Assembly (NCBI RefSeq): GCF_002929705.1
Contig: NZ_PJIN01000007.1
Location: 1-64,000 of the forward strand
Source of the DNA: Arthrobacter sp. N199823
GTDB taxonomy: Bacteria; Actinomycetota; Actinomycetes; Actinomycetales; Micrococcaceae
Reading direction: 5' to 3'
Length of the DNA stretch: 64,000 nucleotides
Shown: positions 7,956 through 17,451 of the stretch, one piece after another
Position numbering within the stretch: the stretch's first letter is position 1
Layout of the letters: the number at the start of each line of letters is the position of its first letter
Translations under genes and position numbers: made by a program
The notes under the pieces: generated by a model
Seen by the model: only the letters and a program-made list of their open reading frames with translations
Database searches by the model: none
Told to the model about the DNA's origin: nothing

Positions 7956-10900
7956 CTAGTTGCCTGTCGTGAAGCTCCAGGTGACGGGTACTAGCGGGTT
8001 GCCAGCGGTGTCCTTGATTCCGCTGCTGAGGGTGACGGTGTACTGGGTGTTGGCCAGCAGGGTGCCGGTCGGGTTGAGCGTTGCCACTCTGGTGGTGCCG
8101 GAGTAGCTGACCACTGAGGTGAACGCGGCTCCGGTCGACGTGCGCTTGATGGTGAAGTTCCCGCTCGCCGCGGCCGCGCTTGGCAGGCCGGTGACAGTCT
8201 CGCTGAATGTTGCGGTGATGTTCGCCGTCCGGCTGACCCTAGTGGCGTTGACCGCCGGGGTGCGAGCCGTGACGACTGGGATGGGTCCGGTGACGAACGT
8301 CCAGGTCTTGGTGGCCAGCGGGTTGCCGGCCACGTCCTTGACTGCGCTGTTCAGGGTCAGGGTGTAGGTCCTGTCACTGACCAGCGGGGCGTCCGGTGTG
8401 AGCGTGGCGACCCGGGTGGTTGCGTTGTAGCTCACCTTCGACCCGATGGTGGCCGTCCCCAGCTTCAGGGTGAAGTTGGGTGTGCTGGCAGCGGTGGTGG
8501 GCAGGCCCGTCACGGCTTCGCTGAATGTTGCACTCAACGGGGTCCGCGTGGTGGCCGTTCCCAGCCCGACGCCGGTGGCTCCGGCAGCGGGGTTGGTGGT
8601 GGTGACCGTCGGCACAGGACCGGTGATGAAGGTCCAGGCCGTCGCCGCGAGCGGGCCGCCCGAGACGCTCTTGATGGCCGTGGTCAATGAGAGCGTATAG
8701 CTCTTGTCCGCCGCCAGTGCCGCTGTGGGGGTGAGGGTGGCCGTCCGCGTCGCCGTGCTGTAGGCGACCGACGCCGGAACTACCGTGGTGCCTTGCTTCA
8801 ACGTGAACGTAGTGTTGTTTATACCGGTGACGGCTTCATTGAACGTGACGGTCGGCCGTACGTTGCCCGCCACCCCGGTTGCTCCGGGTGCGGGGCTGTT
8901 GCCGGTCACCTTCGGTGTGGTGGATGCGGTGAGCAGTGGTGCGGACACCGTGTTCCCGGCCGCATTCCACGCCGTGACCCTGTAGGCATACTGCCCGGTC
9001 CCGGCGGTCTTGTCGGTGTAGGTGGTGACGTTTGCCAGTGTGGTGGCGAACTGGGCGTAGGCCCCGACCGTGCCGTTGGTCAGGGGTGCACGCTCGATCT
9101 TGTAGCCGATCTCGTTCTTTGCACTGCCCCAGGTGGCGGGATTGGTGATCGAAACCGGGGTCCCGTCGGTCCAACTCAGCATCACCTCACTTGTAGCTCT
9201 GGTGAAGCTAACCACCGGGGCATCTGGCAGTGTGCGGGGTGTGCTGACCGAGATGGGCCGCATCATGTCCATCTCCTCGTGGCTGAGAATGTGGCAATGC
9301 CACACATACTCCCAGCCGAAGTTGGTCATGTTGTTGCTGATCGGGGTGATCGGGTTGCCGTTGGTGTCGGTGTTGTTGAAGCCGGCTTCGGACCCGTTCG
9401 GTCCAGTCGTGGAGCCCTTGGCGCCCAGCGGCATCATGGGGTTTAGCGGCCGATTGCTGTCTGGGATGGCGAATGGGAGTTTCGGCAGGATGGGCCGGAC
9501 CGCCACGATCGTGTCCTCCAAGGGACTGACGCGCACTGTATCTTTCCAGCCGAGTTCGTTAGGTTCGGGCGGGATGATGATGTTGTCCCATGTGACCCTA
9601 TTCAACAGCTGGACGTCGTTGAGGTGGAAGTGCAGCGGGTGGGTGTCAACGCCGTTGTGGGTGATCTTCCAGATCTGTGTGCCGTCGGCGCTGGTGGAGA
9701 TTGGGGTCACGTTGAGGCTGTTGGTCCCCTTGGTGCCGTCCAACAGTTCCGTGGCAGGGTTGACGAACGGATAGAGGATCACGTTTTGCAGCAGCGGGGT
9801 TGCTCCTGGCGCCTCCAATCCGATGTTGCCGCTCATCCGGCCCCACTCGTCGAAGTTCGCTGAGTTCATCTCGTCGTGCACGCTCTTGCCCTCGATGGGA
9901 ATGCTGAGCTGGGAGCCCGAGAGTGTGTCGAACTTGAATTTGTCTCCTCCTTGTTCGGCGATCCGTGCGAAGCCGTCGCATTTGGCTGCGGGGTTGGTGG
10001 CCGTATTGCAGTACCCATTGCCGACGAAGCTCGTTCCGTAAGCTTGGTTGTAGGCGGACTGGCCGACCACGATCGGATTTTGGCTGGACTCGAAGACCCC
10101 GGCGGGCTTGCCGGCGGCGTCGGTGTGGTGGTCAAACGCAGCCATCAGCTTGCCCATCTGGTCAGCTGTTGTGTTGGGCCGGTCGAAGGCCAGCGCGGGT
10201 GCGGTGTTGGCAACCTTGACCTGCATGACTGACCGGGTGTCGGGCCCATAGCCGGGCAGGGTTGTGGGAGCGCCACCAGGGGACATATCCGGTCCTCCGG
10301 TGTAGTAGTCGTAGCCGGGAATCCGGCCCGGGAACGCCGCCGGTGCGTCGTTGTACAGGATCAACGTCTTCCCCTTGTAGGCGGAGAAGTCTACGATCAC
10401 GTCGGCCCGTTCGGCCGGCGCGAGCAGCAGCGAATGCTGGTCCACGTTGCCGACGTCGAACCTGGTCGCGTCGGTGATCCATGTTGTCTCATGGGCGGGG
10501 ACCACTGCCGGGGTTGGCAGGAAGCCGCTCTCGTTGCCGATCTGAATCCAGTTGGGGCCCTTGGGGCTCTTGGCGGTGTCCGGTGTTGGTGTGACGACCG
10601 GGTCGGTTTGCGCCATGGCGACCTCGCTGGACTTCAGCGCGACCTCGGTGCCGGTGGCGGGATCGGCGACGTACCAGGAAAGGTTCCAGAACCGGTCGTC
10701 AGAGCCGTTGAGGATCCGGAACCGGTACGACTTTGGGTCCATGGTCGTCGTTGGGTAGGCGGTGCCGTTCACGATCGGCGTGTCGTGGAACGCCTCCATG
10801 CCGACCGAATTGTTCGGTGTCGACGGGATCAGGGCCGGCTCGCAGAAGTCAGCCACATTCGCGTCGCAAGCGGGGTCGTAGTAGGGGTTGGCCATGGGCG

Positions 10901-13571
10901 GGTACTTGGCGTCCTTGGCCGGCGGCCAGAACCAGGGGCCGTAGAACCAGCGGCCAAACGCGCTCATGCCGCTGGGGTCACCGGGGTTCTGCGCGGGCAT
11001 GTAGACGTGCGGCTGCCAGAGGTTCCCCTCACCGCCCCACTTCTTCGCGTCCCAGGTCGGGTCGAGCTGGGCCATCCGAGTCGCGCTCGGCACAAAGGTC
11101 TTGTCCTGGATGGTGAGCGAGGTCCCCATGCCGAGCCCTTCCAGGGCTCCACCGGGAGCCATCAGCTTCTGCTCCGTCTCGTCGGTGATCATATACCCGG
11201 CTTCCTCGCCGGCGTATACGTTGAGCCGCGTGATACCCCACGAGTGGTCGTGGTAAAACATCATCCGCGCACTCTGCTGGTTCGTGTAGAAGAACGTCTC
11301 CGCTCCGGGACCGGGGTCCGGCATATCCGGGACGTTGCTGACGCTGACACCCTTCGGGTACGCGGTGTTCTCACCGGTCGGGGTGACCCACTGGTGCGGT
11401 GTGCCGTCGCTGATCCACGGGGTGATGCCTCCGTGCAGGTGCAATGTGGCACGGTTCTCCGAGTAGCAGGTGGTCGGCTTCGGCGTCTCTCCACACATCG
11501 GGTTGCGCACGCCGTCTAGGACGCTCTTCTCGTCCACAGCCATGTCCACAGGGACCTTGGTAACGGGATCAAGCGTCATCATCTCGGGGCCGGCACCGGC
11601 ACCCATCACCGTGGTGTCGACGGGGAGGAACAGGTCGCCATCCACACCGGTGGGCAGCAGGTTGCGGAACAGCACCCGGACGGGCTTGTTTTTCGTGGCG
11701 ACGATCGTGGGGCCCAGGTAGTGCGGCTTGTCCACACCGGTGAAGCTGATCGGGCTGTCGGGCAGGGACGGGTCGAGGTTGGCGTTGCCGAGGGCAACTT
11801 TCTTGCCAGGGACGACACCGGTCGAGAGCTGGACGTACCCGCGAAGCAGGGTGGCCGGCAGGTCGCGGTGGAACTTCATCCGATACTGCACAACCGCGAT
11901 CTCGTAGTAGTCGGTGCCGGGGTAGGTGGTGGTGTCGGGCACTGCAACTGGGATGTACTGGCCCAAATCGTTTGCGTTGGCTTCTCCCTGGCCGGGAAGG
12001 GTGTCGACGAACTTCTTGATCCCTGGGGTGAGGTAGCCCGCTCCGGGGGTGGTGACCAAAATGTCGGTGACCGAGCCCTTGACTGCCACCCTGACAGTGG
12101 CGCTGGCGCCCTTGTCGGCCGTGCCTACTGTGTCGGCGATCGTCACGGTCGGTGCAGAGTCGTAGCCGGCACCGCCGTCGGTGACGTCGATGCGGGTGAC
12201 GCCGATGGTGGCCTCAACTGTGGCCGCTTGGGTGGGAGCGGTCTTGCTGGCATCGGTGACGGTCACGGTCGGGGCGGTGGTGTACCCGCTGCCGGCGTTG
12301 GCAATGTCGACGCCGGTGACCACACCGTTGGCGTCCATCGCCGCACTGGCAGTGGCTTGCACGCCGTCGGCAAGGTCAGGCTTGGAGATGTTTACGAGCG
12401 GCTGGGACTGGTAGCCGTTGCCGCCGTCGGTCAGCTTCAGGTTGTCGACGGTCCCGCTGGCCAGTGCATGCGCCTCGGAGCCTGCCGTGGGGTTCCCGCC
12501 CGCCAGGGTCACTGCGGGAGCGGTGAATCCGTAGCCTGTTTCATTGACGTCGATGCCGGTGATGACGCCGGTGGCGATCTCTGCGGTGGCCTTGGCCACC
12601 GTGGTGGGGGTGACTCCGCCGGTGGTGATCTCCACCGTCGGGGGAACTGCGTAGCCGGCACCGGGGCTGGTTACGGTGACACCGGAGATGGCACCCGTCT
12701 TTGGATCGACTGAGGCAGTAGCTTCCGCGCCTGTGCCCGGGTCGGTGATGGTCGGTGTGACGTCCGCCCCAAAGGAGTAGGTGCGGTCGTGGGAGAAGTC
12801 CGGATAGTTGGATGCGCCGAGCTTGACCGTACTGTCCTTGGCAGGTGCGACGTTGGTGGTCAGCGTCGTGTCCCCGCTTGCCGGAGTGCTCAAGGTGTCG
12901 CCGTTGGCGGGGACGTCTGTGTCGACCGGTATGCCCTGTCCGTAAAAGCCGATCACATCGTCTTTTTGGACTGTGACAGCTGGTGCGGCATAGGTTTGTA
13001 CCTCTCCGCTCTCCACGGTTGGTGTCGGTACCTTCAGCTCGTCGCTGGCGTAGACGACCGTGTATTCCCCCGCTGTAGCGGTGGGTCGCAGCACCAGTGC
13101 GTGGAAGATGTTGCCCGCCGAGGGGGTCGGGCTCGCACCGGCGATGCCCTGGTTCCAGCTCTGGAAGTCGTTGAGGGTTCCGGCGGGTAGCTTGGTATGG
13201 TCAAGCACCACCAGCACCGGACCCATTTCACCAGTGGGCTTCGCATAATCGGTCGCGTACGTGCGCTTGGTCAGCGGGTTACCGTACAGGACCGGGGTCG
13301 GTGTCCCGACGCTGATCTTCACCATGGCGTCAGCCAACGTCTGCGGGCTGTTCGCCCAGTTGGGGTAGGGGCCGAAGTAGTGCGGCACCTTCGTCACGTC
13401 GGTGGCGCTCGAGGGGACCGCGGCCGCAGCAACATCGGGGCTGGAGCTCTTGTTCATCCCTCCCAACGGTCCGATGATGCTGACCAGCAGGGCGAGCGTC
13501 GCGATGATGGCCGGCCGGGCCAAGCGCCTCCTCGGGGCCTGACGGAGGGGGTTGCTGACAGATGGTTGCAT
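7956..13571 (-). CDS. Giant secreted multicopper oxidase with GxGY repeats, FnIII and Big_5 domains
   Basis: A 1,871-residue secreted or wall-associated protein. The signal segment is at about 15-52 (IIATLALLVSIIGPLGG, cut near AAAAVPS). An N-terminal beta domain reaches about 260. About six repeats of some 40 residues follow (270-510), each ending in a GxGY(x)3-5P.V motif (SPGAGYAVPPTV, NAGSGYTTAPTV, DGGAGYDSAPTV). The oxidase core carries all four copper motifs: HLHGG (near 712), HDHS (near 775), HPLHFHL (near 1312) and HCHILSHEEMDMM (near 1424). A fibronectin III-like domain (about 1450-1540) and three SbsA/Big_5 Ig-like domains of about 105 residues close the protein. Ordinary CopA/PcoA oxidases have about 600 residues. 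It probably oxidises Cu(I) or metals outside the cell while tethered by its Ig-like tail. Confidence 0.92.
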   Translation of the reverse strand: MQPSVSNPLRQAPRRRLARPAIIATLALLVSIIGPLGGMNKSSSPDVAAAAVPSSATDVTKVPHYFGPYPNWANSPQTLADAMVKISVGTPTPVLYGNPLTKRTYATDYAKPTGEMGPVLVVLDHTKLPAGTLNDFQSWNQGIAGASPTPSAGNIFHALVLRPTATAGEYTVVYASDELKVPTPTVESGEVQTYAAPAVTVQKDDVIGFYGQGIPVDTDVPANGDTLSTPASGDTTLTTNVAPAKDSTVKLGASNYPDFSHDRTYSFGADVTPTITDPGTGAEATASVDPKTGAISGVTVTSPGAGYAVPPTVEITTGGVTPTTVAKATAEIATGVITGIDVNETGYGFTAPAVTLAGGNPTAGSEAHALASGTVDNLKLTDGGNGYQSQPLVNISKPDLADGVQATASAAMDANGVVTGVDIANAGSGYTTAPTVTVTDASKTAPTQAATVEATIGVTRIDVTDGGAGYDSAPTVTIADTVGTADKGASATVRVAVKGSVTDILVTTPGAGYLTPGIKKFVDTLPGQGEANANDLGQYIPVAVPDTTTYPGTDYYEIAVVQYRMKFHRDLPATLLRGYVQLSTGVVPGKKVALGNANLDPSLPDSPISFTGVDKPHYLGPTIVATKNKPVRVLFRNLLPTGVDGDLFLPVDTTVMGAGAGPEMMTLDPVTKVPVDMAVDEKSVLDGVRNPMCGETPKPTTCYSENRATLHLHGGITPWISDGTPHQWVTPTGENTAYPKGVSVSNVPDMPDPGPGAETFFYTNQQSARMMFYHDHSWGITRLNVYAGEEAGYMITDETEQKLMAPGGALEGLGMGTSLTIQDKTFVPSATRMAQLDPTWDAKKWGGEGNLWQPHVYMPAQNPGDPSGMSAFGRWFYGPWFWPPAKDAKYPPMANPYYDPACDANVADFCEPALIPSTPNNSVGMEAFHDTPIVNGTAYPTTTMDPKSYRFRILNGSDDRFWNLSWYVADPATGTEVALKSSEVAMAQTDPVVTPTPDTAKSPKGPNWIQIGNESGFLPTPAVVPAHETTWITDATRFDVGNVDQHSLLLAPAERADVIVDFSAYKGKTLILYNDAPAAFPGRIPGYDYYTGGPDMSPGGAPTTLPGYGPDTRSVMQVKVANTAPALAFDRPNTTADQMGKLMAAFDHHTDAAGKPAGVFESSQNPIVVGQSAYNQAYGTSFVGNGYCNTATNPAAKCDGFARIAEQGGDKFKFDTLSGSQLSIPIEGKSVHDEMNSANFDEWGRMSGNIGLEAPGATPLLQNVILYPFVNPATELLDGTKGTNSLNVTPISTSADGTQIWKITHNGVDTHPLHFHLNDVQLLNRVTWDNIIIPPEPNELGWKDTVRVSPLEDTIVAVRPILPKLPFAIPDSNRPLNPMMPLGAKGSTTGPNGSEAGFNNTDTNGNPITPISNNMTNFGWEYVWHCHILSHEEMDMMRPISVSTPRTLPDAPVVSFTRATSEVMLSWTDGTPVSITNPATWGSAKNEIGYKIERAPLTNGTVGAYAQFATTLANVTTYTDKTAGTGQYAYRVTAWNAAGNTVSAPLLTASTTPKVTGNSPAPGATGVAGNVRPTVTFNEAVTGINNTTFTLKQGTTVVPASVAYSTATRTATLTPTAALAADKSYTLSLTTAIKSVSGGPLAATAWTFITGPVPTVTTTNPAAGATGVGLGTATTRTPLSATFSEAVTGLPTTAASTPNFTLKLGTATIGSKVSYNATTRVATLTPDAPLVSDRTYTLTLNSAVKDVAGNPLATKTWTFVTGPIPVVTARTPAVNATRVSRTANITATFSETVTGLPSAAAASGNFTIKRTSTGAAFTSVVSYSGTTRVATLNPTGTLLANTQYTVTLSSGIKDTAGNPLVPVTWSFTTGN

Positions 13572-14078
13572 GATGGTTCCCCTAACAGACGGTGCGCTGG
13601 ATTGCGGGATCTATGTGAAGAGTGTGCACCCCTCGATGTCCAGGACGTGCCGTTTATGACATAAGTGTCATCTGGCCACGAGCATTCATGAAGCGCGATG
13701 TTTCGGGGACCACAGCTTGTCGGCTGTCTGACTAACCTGTCCTTGGCTATTGGTGCGACATTGTGTCCGCAGCCGCTGTTGGTGCAGAGATGTCGTGCAT
13801 GTGGAGTTGGATGCTGGGCGTGAGTATCGACGCCGACGACAGACGCATGTGAATGCGCGGCGACAGACATGGCGATCAAATGTTCCGTACTTCTCACGGA
13901 TTTGGTCGTAATCCCTGTCGGCAGTTACCAACCCGGGTAGAGTCACATTTCTCGGTCGTCGACGCAGTCTAAGGCTGTGACTTGGACGATCGAAGGGCCA
14001 ATATTTAGCAATGTCGGCTTCAAGTCATCAGAGTCTGAAAAAACCGCGGATTTCCGGCGATTTTCAGCCCGCCGATTG

Positions 14079-14169
14079 AAAAACGTGACCTCAAGTGGAA
14101 TCGAAATAGGCCCCGAAAATGTCAAAAACGTGACCAGGTTTTTGTTCAATAACGTGAGTTAAGCGTGAT
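14079..14169. repeat. Four CGTG-type arm motifs at the right end of island I
   Basis: AAAAACGTGAC (14079), AAAAACGTGAC (14124), AATAACGTGAG (14148) and TTAAGCGTGAT (14159). The last two are 11 bp apart. A near-identical block of about 200 bp with the same four sites lies at 22920-23105. Confidence 0.6.
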
Positions 14170-14227
14170 CTGGCTTCTTAGCGCACCCGGCCGAAACAGT
14201 AAAACCGCAGGTCAGAGGCCACTTTTG

Positions 14228-14262
14228 TGCCCAGGACTGGAATCGAACCAGCGACCAAGAGA
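14228..14262 (-). repeat. tRNA-Arg 3'-end remnant (att site 2)
   Basis: Minus strand: TCTCTTGG, T arm with loop TTCGATT, acceptor 3' strand CCTGGGCA, no CCA and no 5' half. It is preceded on the plus strand by the half-hairpin ACCGCAGGTCAGAGG that also flanks the intact tRNA. Confidence 0.75.
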
Positions 14263-14379
14263 AACTCAGGATTCTCATGCCAACAGTGATCGTTTCACGT
14301 CAAAAACCGCATGTTTCCGGGGGAGTGTGCAACAACGGGGCCCCTTTGACATGTCATAGATTGCCATGGGTTTTCGTTC

Positions 14380-14401
14380 AAAAACGTGAGTAAAACGTGA
14401 C
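14380..14401. repeat. Pair of CGTG-type arm motifs at the left end of island II
   Basis: Two AAAACGTGA motifs 11 bp apart, same context as 3635-3653. They lie about 120 bp inside island II from the tRNA remnant, as in island I. Confidence 0.6.
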
Positions 14402-14805
14402 GAGGACCTGCAGGGTAGCGCCGGAGCTGCTGATTGAAGGCCGTTTGCAGGTTCATCGGCATGGTCGACGTCATGTCACCGGTTGTCGGTAGCGGGCCGT
14501 CGTGCGGCAACGGCAGGTGTTGTTCAGGGCGCGGTTTCCTTCCGGGCCGTCAGACGGCTAATTGCCAGTGCAAAGATGCGGTTTGGTGACTTCTCATTGG
14601 GCGATTGGAGCATCAACTTCCGTGATTTAGGGGCAATTTGTGCCTTATCTATCGTCTTTTCCGGTATGGATTGGGATCATTTCTCGGGGCTAAATTGCGA
14701 ACCTAAAAATGACTGCCGGACGCGATGAAGTGCGAATCTGGTTCCTCATCGCTTGAGCGGGCCCACGCCGGTGTTGTGAATTCTCGCCGCTGGGTGTTCT
14801 CAGAT

Positions 14806-15777
14806 TTAGGTGTTCCAGATTGCGTGAGTCTGCCAGTTCTCTGGTGCGCCGATGTCGTTTATGGTCAGTCCGGGAACGTTAGGGAAGGAGGTCAGGAGAG
14901 CCTGTGCCTTGTTCGTCCAGTCGCTGTTCTCACCAAGGCTGTCAAGGAGGAACGCGCAGAGATACAGCACTGAGTAGATGCGGGTCTTCGGCGTTCCGGT
15001 CAGCGTATTGAGTGGGTCTAGAAGGGGTGATATTCCGGTGGGTATTCGTTGGAGCCGGAAGGTCACTGGCTGGTTCCAGACGCGCGCGTGGTGGGCGCAC
15101 ATATTGCGGACGTGATTGAGGACTTTGATCCAGTTGACCAGAAAGCTGCCTTGGGAGATGCCGAAAGTCCGGGAGATTTCGCTTTGCTGGGCTTTGGTCA
15201 GAAACTGCCGGAAGAATGCAGAGAGCATCCCGAAGTCAAGCAGCTCAACGGCAACCCATACAGGGGGTTTGAGTTCCCAGCGGGACCTGTACAACCGCAG
15301 AATGTCATCGTGGGTGCTTGCAAGCTTTTCTTCGTAGCGGGCCACCCACCATTGATGGGCGGTCATTGATCCTTGCGGTGTTTGAACGGTTGCCAGGCAG
15401 CGGGCCGTGTCCAAGTGGGAGGCGTTTAAGTGAGCGAAAGGATCTTGGGCGCCGATGCAGTGAGCCGTCCGGACACGCAGGGCAACCTCGATCTGTTCCA
15501 GCGCCTCGAGCAGTATGAGGCGGAGTCGTTGGTCAAACGTCCACAAAGCGTGGGCGTCATCGAACGTTGTTCCTGCTTTTAGTAGATCCGAGCGGACAAC
15601 GGTCCCGTCCGCATCAACGTGGTCAATTTCGCGGAATGGATACCAGTAGGCGGCCAATCGGTAATAGCCGACATTCCGCAGATCTCGTAGCGCATACTCG
15701 TGGCTGGGGATGAGCATCCCGCGTGAGAGGAGGATTTCCAGCTGTTGCTCGTAGGTGCGATGCGGTTTCGGTTCCAG
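14806..15777 (-). CDS. Abi_2 (AbiD/AbiF-like) abortive-infection family protein
   Basis: About 323 residues. The family hallmarks are NVGYYRLAAYWYPFRE near the N-terminus, a helical middle (FDQRLRLILLEALEQIEVALR) and the HEPN-like C-terminal motif NHVRNMCAHHARVWN, which carries the Rx4-6H arrangement of HEPN RNases. The ORF with an ATG start begins at 15717. Family members, however, begin about 20 residues earlier with KPHRTYEQQLEILLSRG, and this stretch is in frame here. I therefore extend the gene to the CTG at 15777, which has GGAGGGG just upstream; the start codon is thus unusual. Abi_2 proteins stop phage growth by host shutdown. It is the first gene of island II. Confidence 0.88.
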   Translation of the reverse strand: MEPKPHRTYEQQLEILLSRGMLIPSHEYALRDLRNVGYYRLAAYWYPFREIDHVDADGTVVRSDLLKAGTTFDDAHALWTFDQRLRLILLEALEQIEVALRVRTAHCIGAQDPFAHLNASHLDTARCLATVQTPQGSMTAHQWWVARYEEKLASTHDDILRLYRSRWELKPPVWVAVELLDFGMLSAFFRQFLTKAQQSEISRTFGISQGSFLVNWIKVLNHVRNMCAHHARVWNQPVTFRLQRIPTGISPLLDPLNTLTGTPKTRIYSVLYLCAFLLDSLGENSDWTNKAQALLTSFPNVPGLTINDIGAPENWQTHAIWNT

Positions 15778-16432
15778 GATGGCCCCTCCGAGTTAAAGAA
15801 AGCCAGCCCTTGCCGATGGCAGAGGGGCTGGGGCTTAATACATCAAGTCTATCGCAAACCGTGCGTAAACGGGGTGTCTGTTCTTTGGGTGTTGACTACT
15901 TCCGCTTCGTCACACACCCGCCACCAATAGCGCCGTCTTGCAGATGATCTTCGGTCTGGCAAGCGACAGCTGCAATAGCCTGAGACCACGAAACGCGCGC
16001 CTGCATACCCTCTCGATGTGGTAGCAATACGCATCGCAGCGGTTGATGAATGCATCCAAATCCCACAAACACCCGAACAGGAAGCAACGTCGAAACATCA
16101 TCGGCGGGGGGTGACTGCGGGACATTCTCGTGATCCAAATGGTCGGTGAACGCTCGGGATCTGAACCTGCCGGCAACGTCGAGCACTCGTCTGAAGTCGA
16201 GTCAGAGAGGTGTCCCAGATAACCTCCCATGACCGGGCTTTTTCTAGGGGTATACGGGAATGTGACACCTGCGGAACTACATAGATTCGAATATTTCAGA
16301 AGTCGTCTGCACTCGTTCCGGTGAACGACCGGCTTGCGGGACGTCTTCGTTCTGTATGGTTCAGATGTTCCTGGGATGAGCCGTACTAGCGCCTACCGAC
16401 TCCGTCTGGCACTTCGACATGTATCTTGAGGT
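15778..16432. other. Gene-free stretch
   Basis: About 650 bp between divergent genes. Open frames on the minus strand (15896-16230) do not look like proteins. It presumably holds both promoters. I see no repeat or RNA gene. Confidence 0.5.
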
Positions 16433-17257
16433 ATGAACGATGGGAAGCTGGAAAAGATAATTTCCCGAGCGGCTGAGTCGCTCGGTGCCGTCGGTGCAAC
16501 TGGCATCGGATTGCTACTCAGTTCAGCGGGACCTGAGGCGGCTGCATTCATTGGCGGTGCGGCCGGCCCCCTTGTGGCTGGTATCGCAAACGACGTGGCT
16601 CATCGGATGATGAGCAAGCGAGAAGAGCATCGGCTTGGTGGGGTGATGGTCTTTGCCCTTGAATCAATGGAAGCTCTTCGAGCCGATGGTGGTCGTCTTC
16701 GAAGTGATGCGTTCTGGGCAACCGACGGGGGCTACCCAAGTCCTGGAGAAGAGGTCATTGAGGCGGTCCTGATGGCTGCCAAGCGTGAACCGCAGGAAAA
16801 GAAACTTGAGTATTTTGGCTGTCTGCTTGCACAGATCGCCTACAGTGACAACATTTCTGTGGAAACTGCCATGGTAATGGTCAACATGGCTGAGCGCCTT
16901 ACCTGGACTCCATACGTACTAATTTCCATGGTTGGCCGCAAAGATGAGTTTGACCTCGAAGGCATCGAGGTCGGTCAAGGAATCGCTTCGTGGAAGGGCT
17001 GGGCGATCCATGATGAATTGAGGGCAATGGGGCCATTCGGTCTAAGCATCATGGGCGCTCCATCCAAAAAGACTCCGAGGATGAACCTGCCCTTGATCAA
17101 TATGGAACTGTCTGATTTTGCTCTTGGAAACGGCGGACGACTTCTCTATGACTTTCTCGGTGTCGGAGACATCGCGGCCGACGAAATCAACAGCATAATC
17201 GGAGCCCTCCGTGAAGACCTTCAGCAAGCAACAGCCCCTGCAAGTCCTGCCGAGTAG
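16433..17257 (+). CDS. Unknown protein with a Gly/Ala-rich membrane-like segment
   Basis: 274 residues, not recognised. Residues 18-52 form a hydrophobic Gly/Ala-rich stretch (GATGIGLLLSSAGPEAAAFI, then GGAAGPLVAGI) that could insert in a membrane. The rest is soluble and mostly helical (EKKLEYFGCLLAQIAY, VETAMVMVNMAERL). The C-terminus is acidic. This layout, a short hydrophobic N-terminus plus a helical domain, is seen in several uncharacterised island-borne effectors, but no motif proves a function. TTGAGG lies immediately before the ATG. It stands alone between the Abi gene and the next unknown. Confidence 0.65.
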   Translation: MNDGKLEKIISRAAESLGAVGATGIGLLLSSAGPEAAAFIGGAAGPLVAGIANDVAHRMMSKREEHRLGGVMVFALESMEALRADGGRLRSDAFWATDGGYPSPGEEVIEAVLMAAKREPQEKKLEYFGCLLAQIAYSDNISVETAMVMVNMAERLTWTPYVLISMVGRKDEFDLEGIEVGQGIASWKGWAIHDELRAMGPFGLSIMGAPSKKTPRMNLPLINMELSDFALGNGGRLLYDFLGVGDIAADEINSIIGALREDLQQATAPASPAE

Positions 17258-17382
17258 GTTCCAGGTTCCAAATGGATGGCGTTCCATTGACCGTTTGGCT
17301 TACGGGCGGCGCTGAGATTGTCGGCACACCACCTTGGCTCAATGGCCTTGTCTCGGCGACCGGGAGGAGCGTGCGTAATCTG

Positions 17383-17412
17383 TAGGATCGACTAGGATCG
17401 ACTAGGATCGAC
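17383..17412 (+). repeat. Three tandem 10-bp repeats upstream of the anchored protein gene
   Basis: TAGGATCGAC occurs three times in a row, followed by the related CAGGGTCG. It lies 40-70 bp before the start at 17452. It could be an operator with helical phasing or a small replication slippage product. Confidence 0.55.
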
Positions 17413-17451
17413 CAGGGTCGCCACCGGCCCAGAACTGGGGACATACAGGCG

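Larger units (their letters stand above)
3515..14262. mobile_element. Island I: copper oxidase cassette without an integrase
   Basis: Bounded by tRNA 3'-end remnants at 3481-3514 and 14228-14262. Both ends carry the CGTG version of the arm motif (two sites at 3635-3653, four at 14079-14169). It holds a two-component system, copCD and a multicopper oxidase. No recombinase gene is present. It looks like an element that would need an integrase supplied in trans, or a fossil that lost its own. Confidence 0.6.
13572..14805. other. Gene-free junction between islands I and II
   Basis: 1.23 kb upstream of the oxidase gene. It contains the likely oxidase promoter region, four CGTG arm motifs (14079-14169), the tRNA remnant (14228-14262), a CGTG arm pair (14380-14401) and the second copy of the repeat of about 280 bp (14263-14560). 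I see no gene. Confidence 0.6.

Noticed and set aside
10434-11519. Plus-strand frame of 361 codons inside the multicopper oxidase
   Set aside because: It is antisense to the oxidase core, which carries all copper motifs; a high-GC shadow frame.
15896-16230. Minus-strand frames between the Abi gene and 16433
   Set aside because: No start signal, no recognisable pattern, and overlapping alternative frames of similar length.
16241-16260. A second CsoR-type box (CTAGGGGTATAC)
   Set aside because: Only a half-site is present and no copper gene is adjacent.
17383-17412. CRISPR-like array
   Set aside because: The three repeats are contiguous 10-mers with no spacers and no cas genes nearby.
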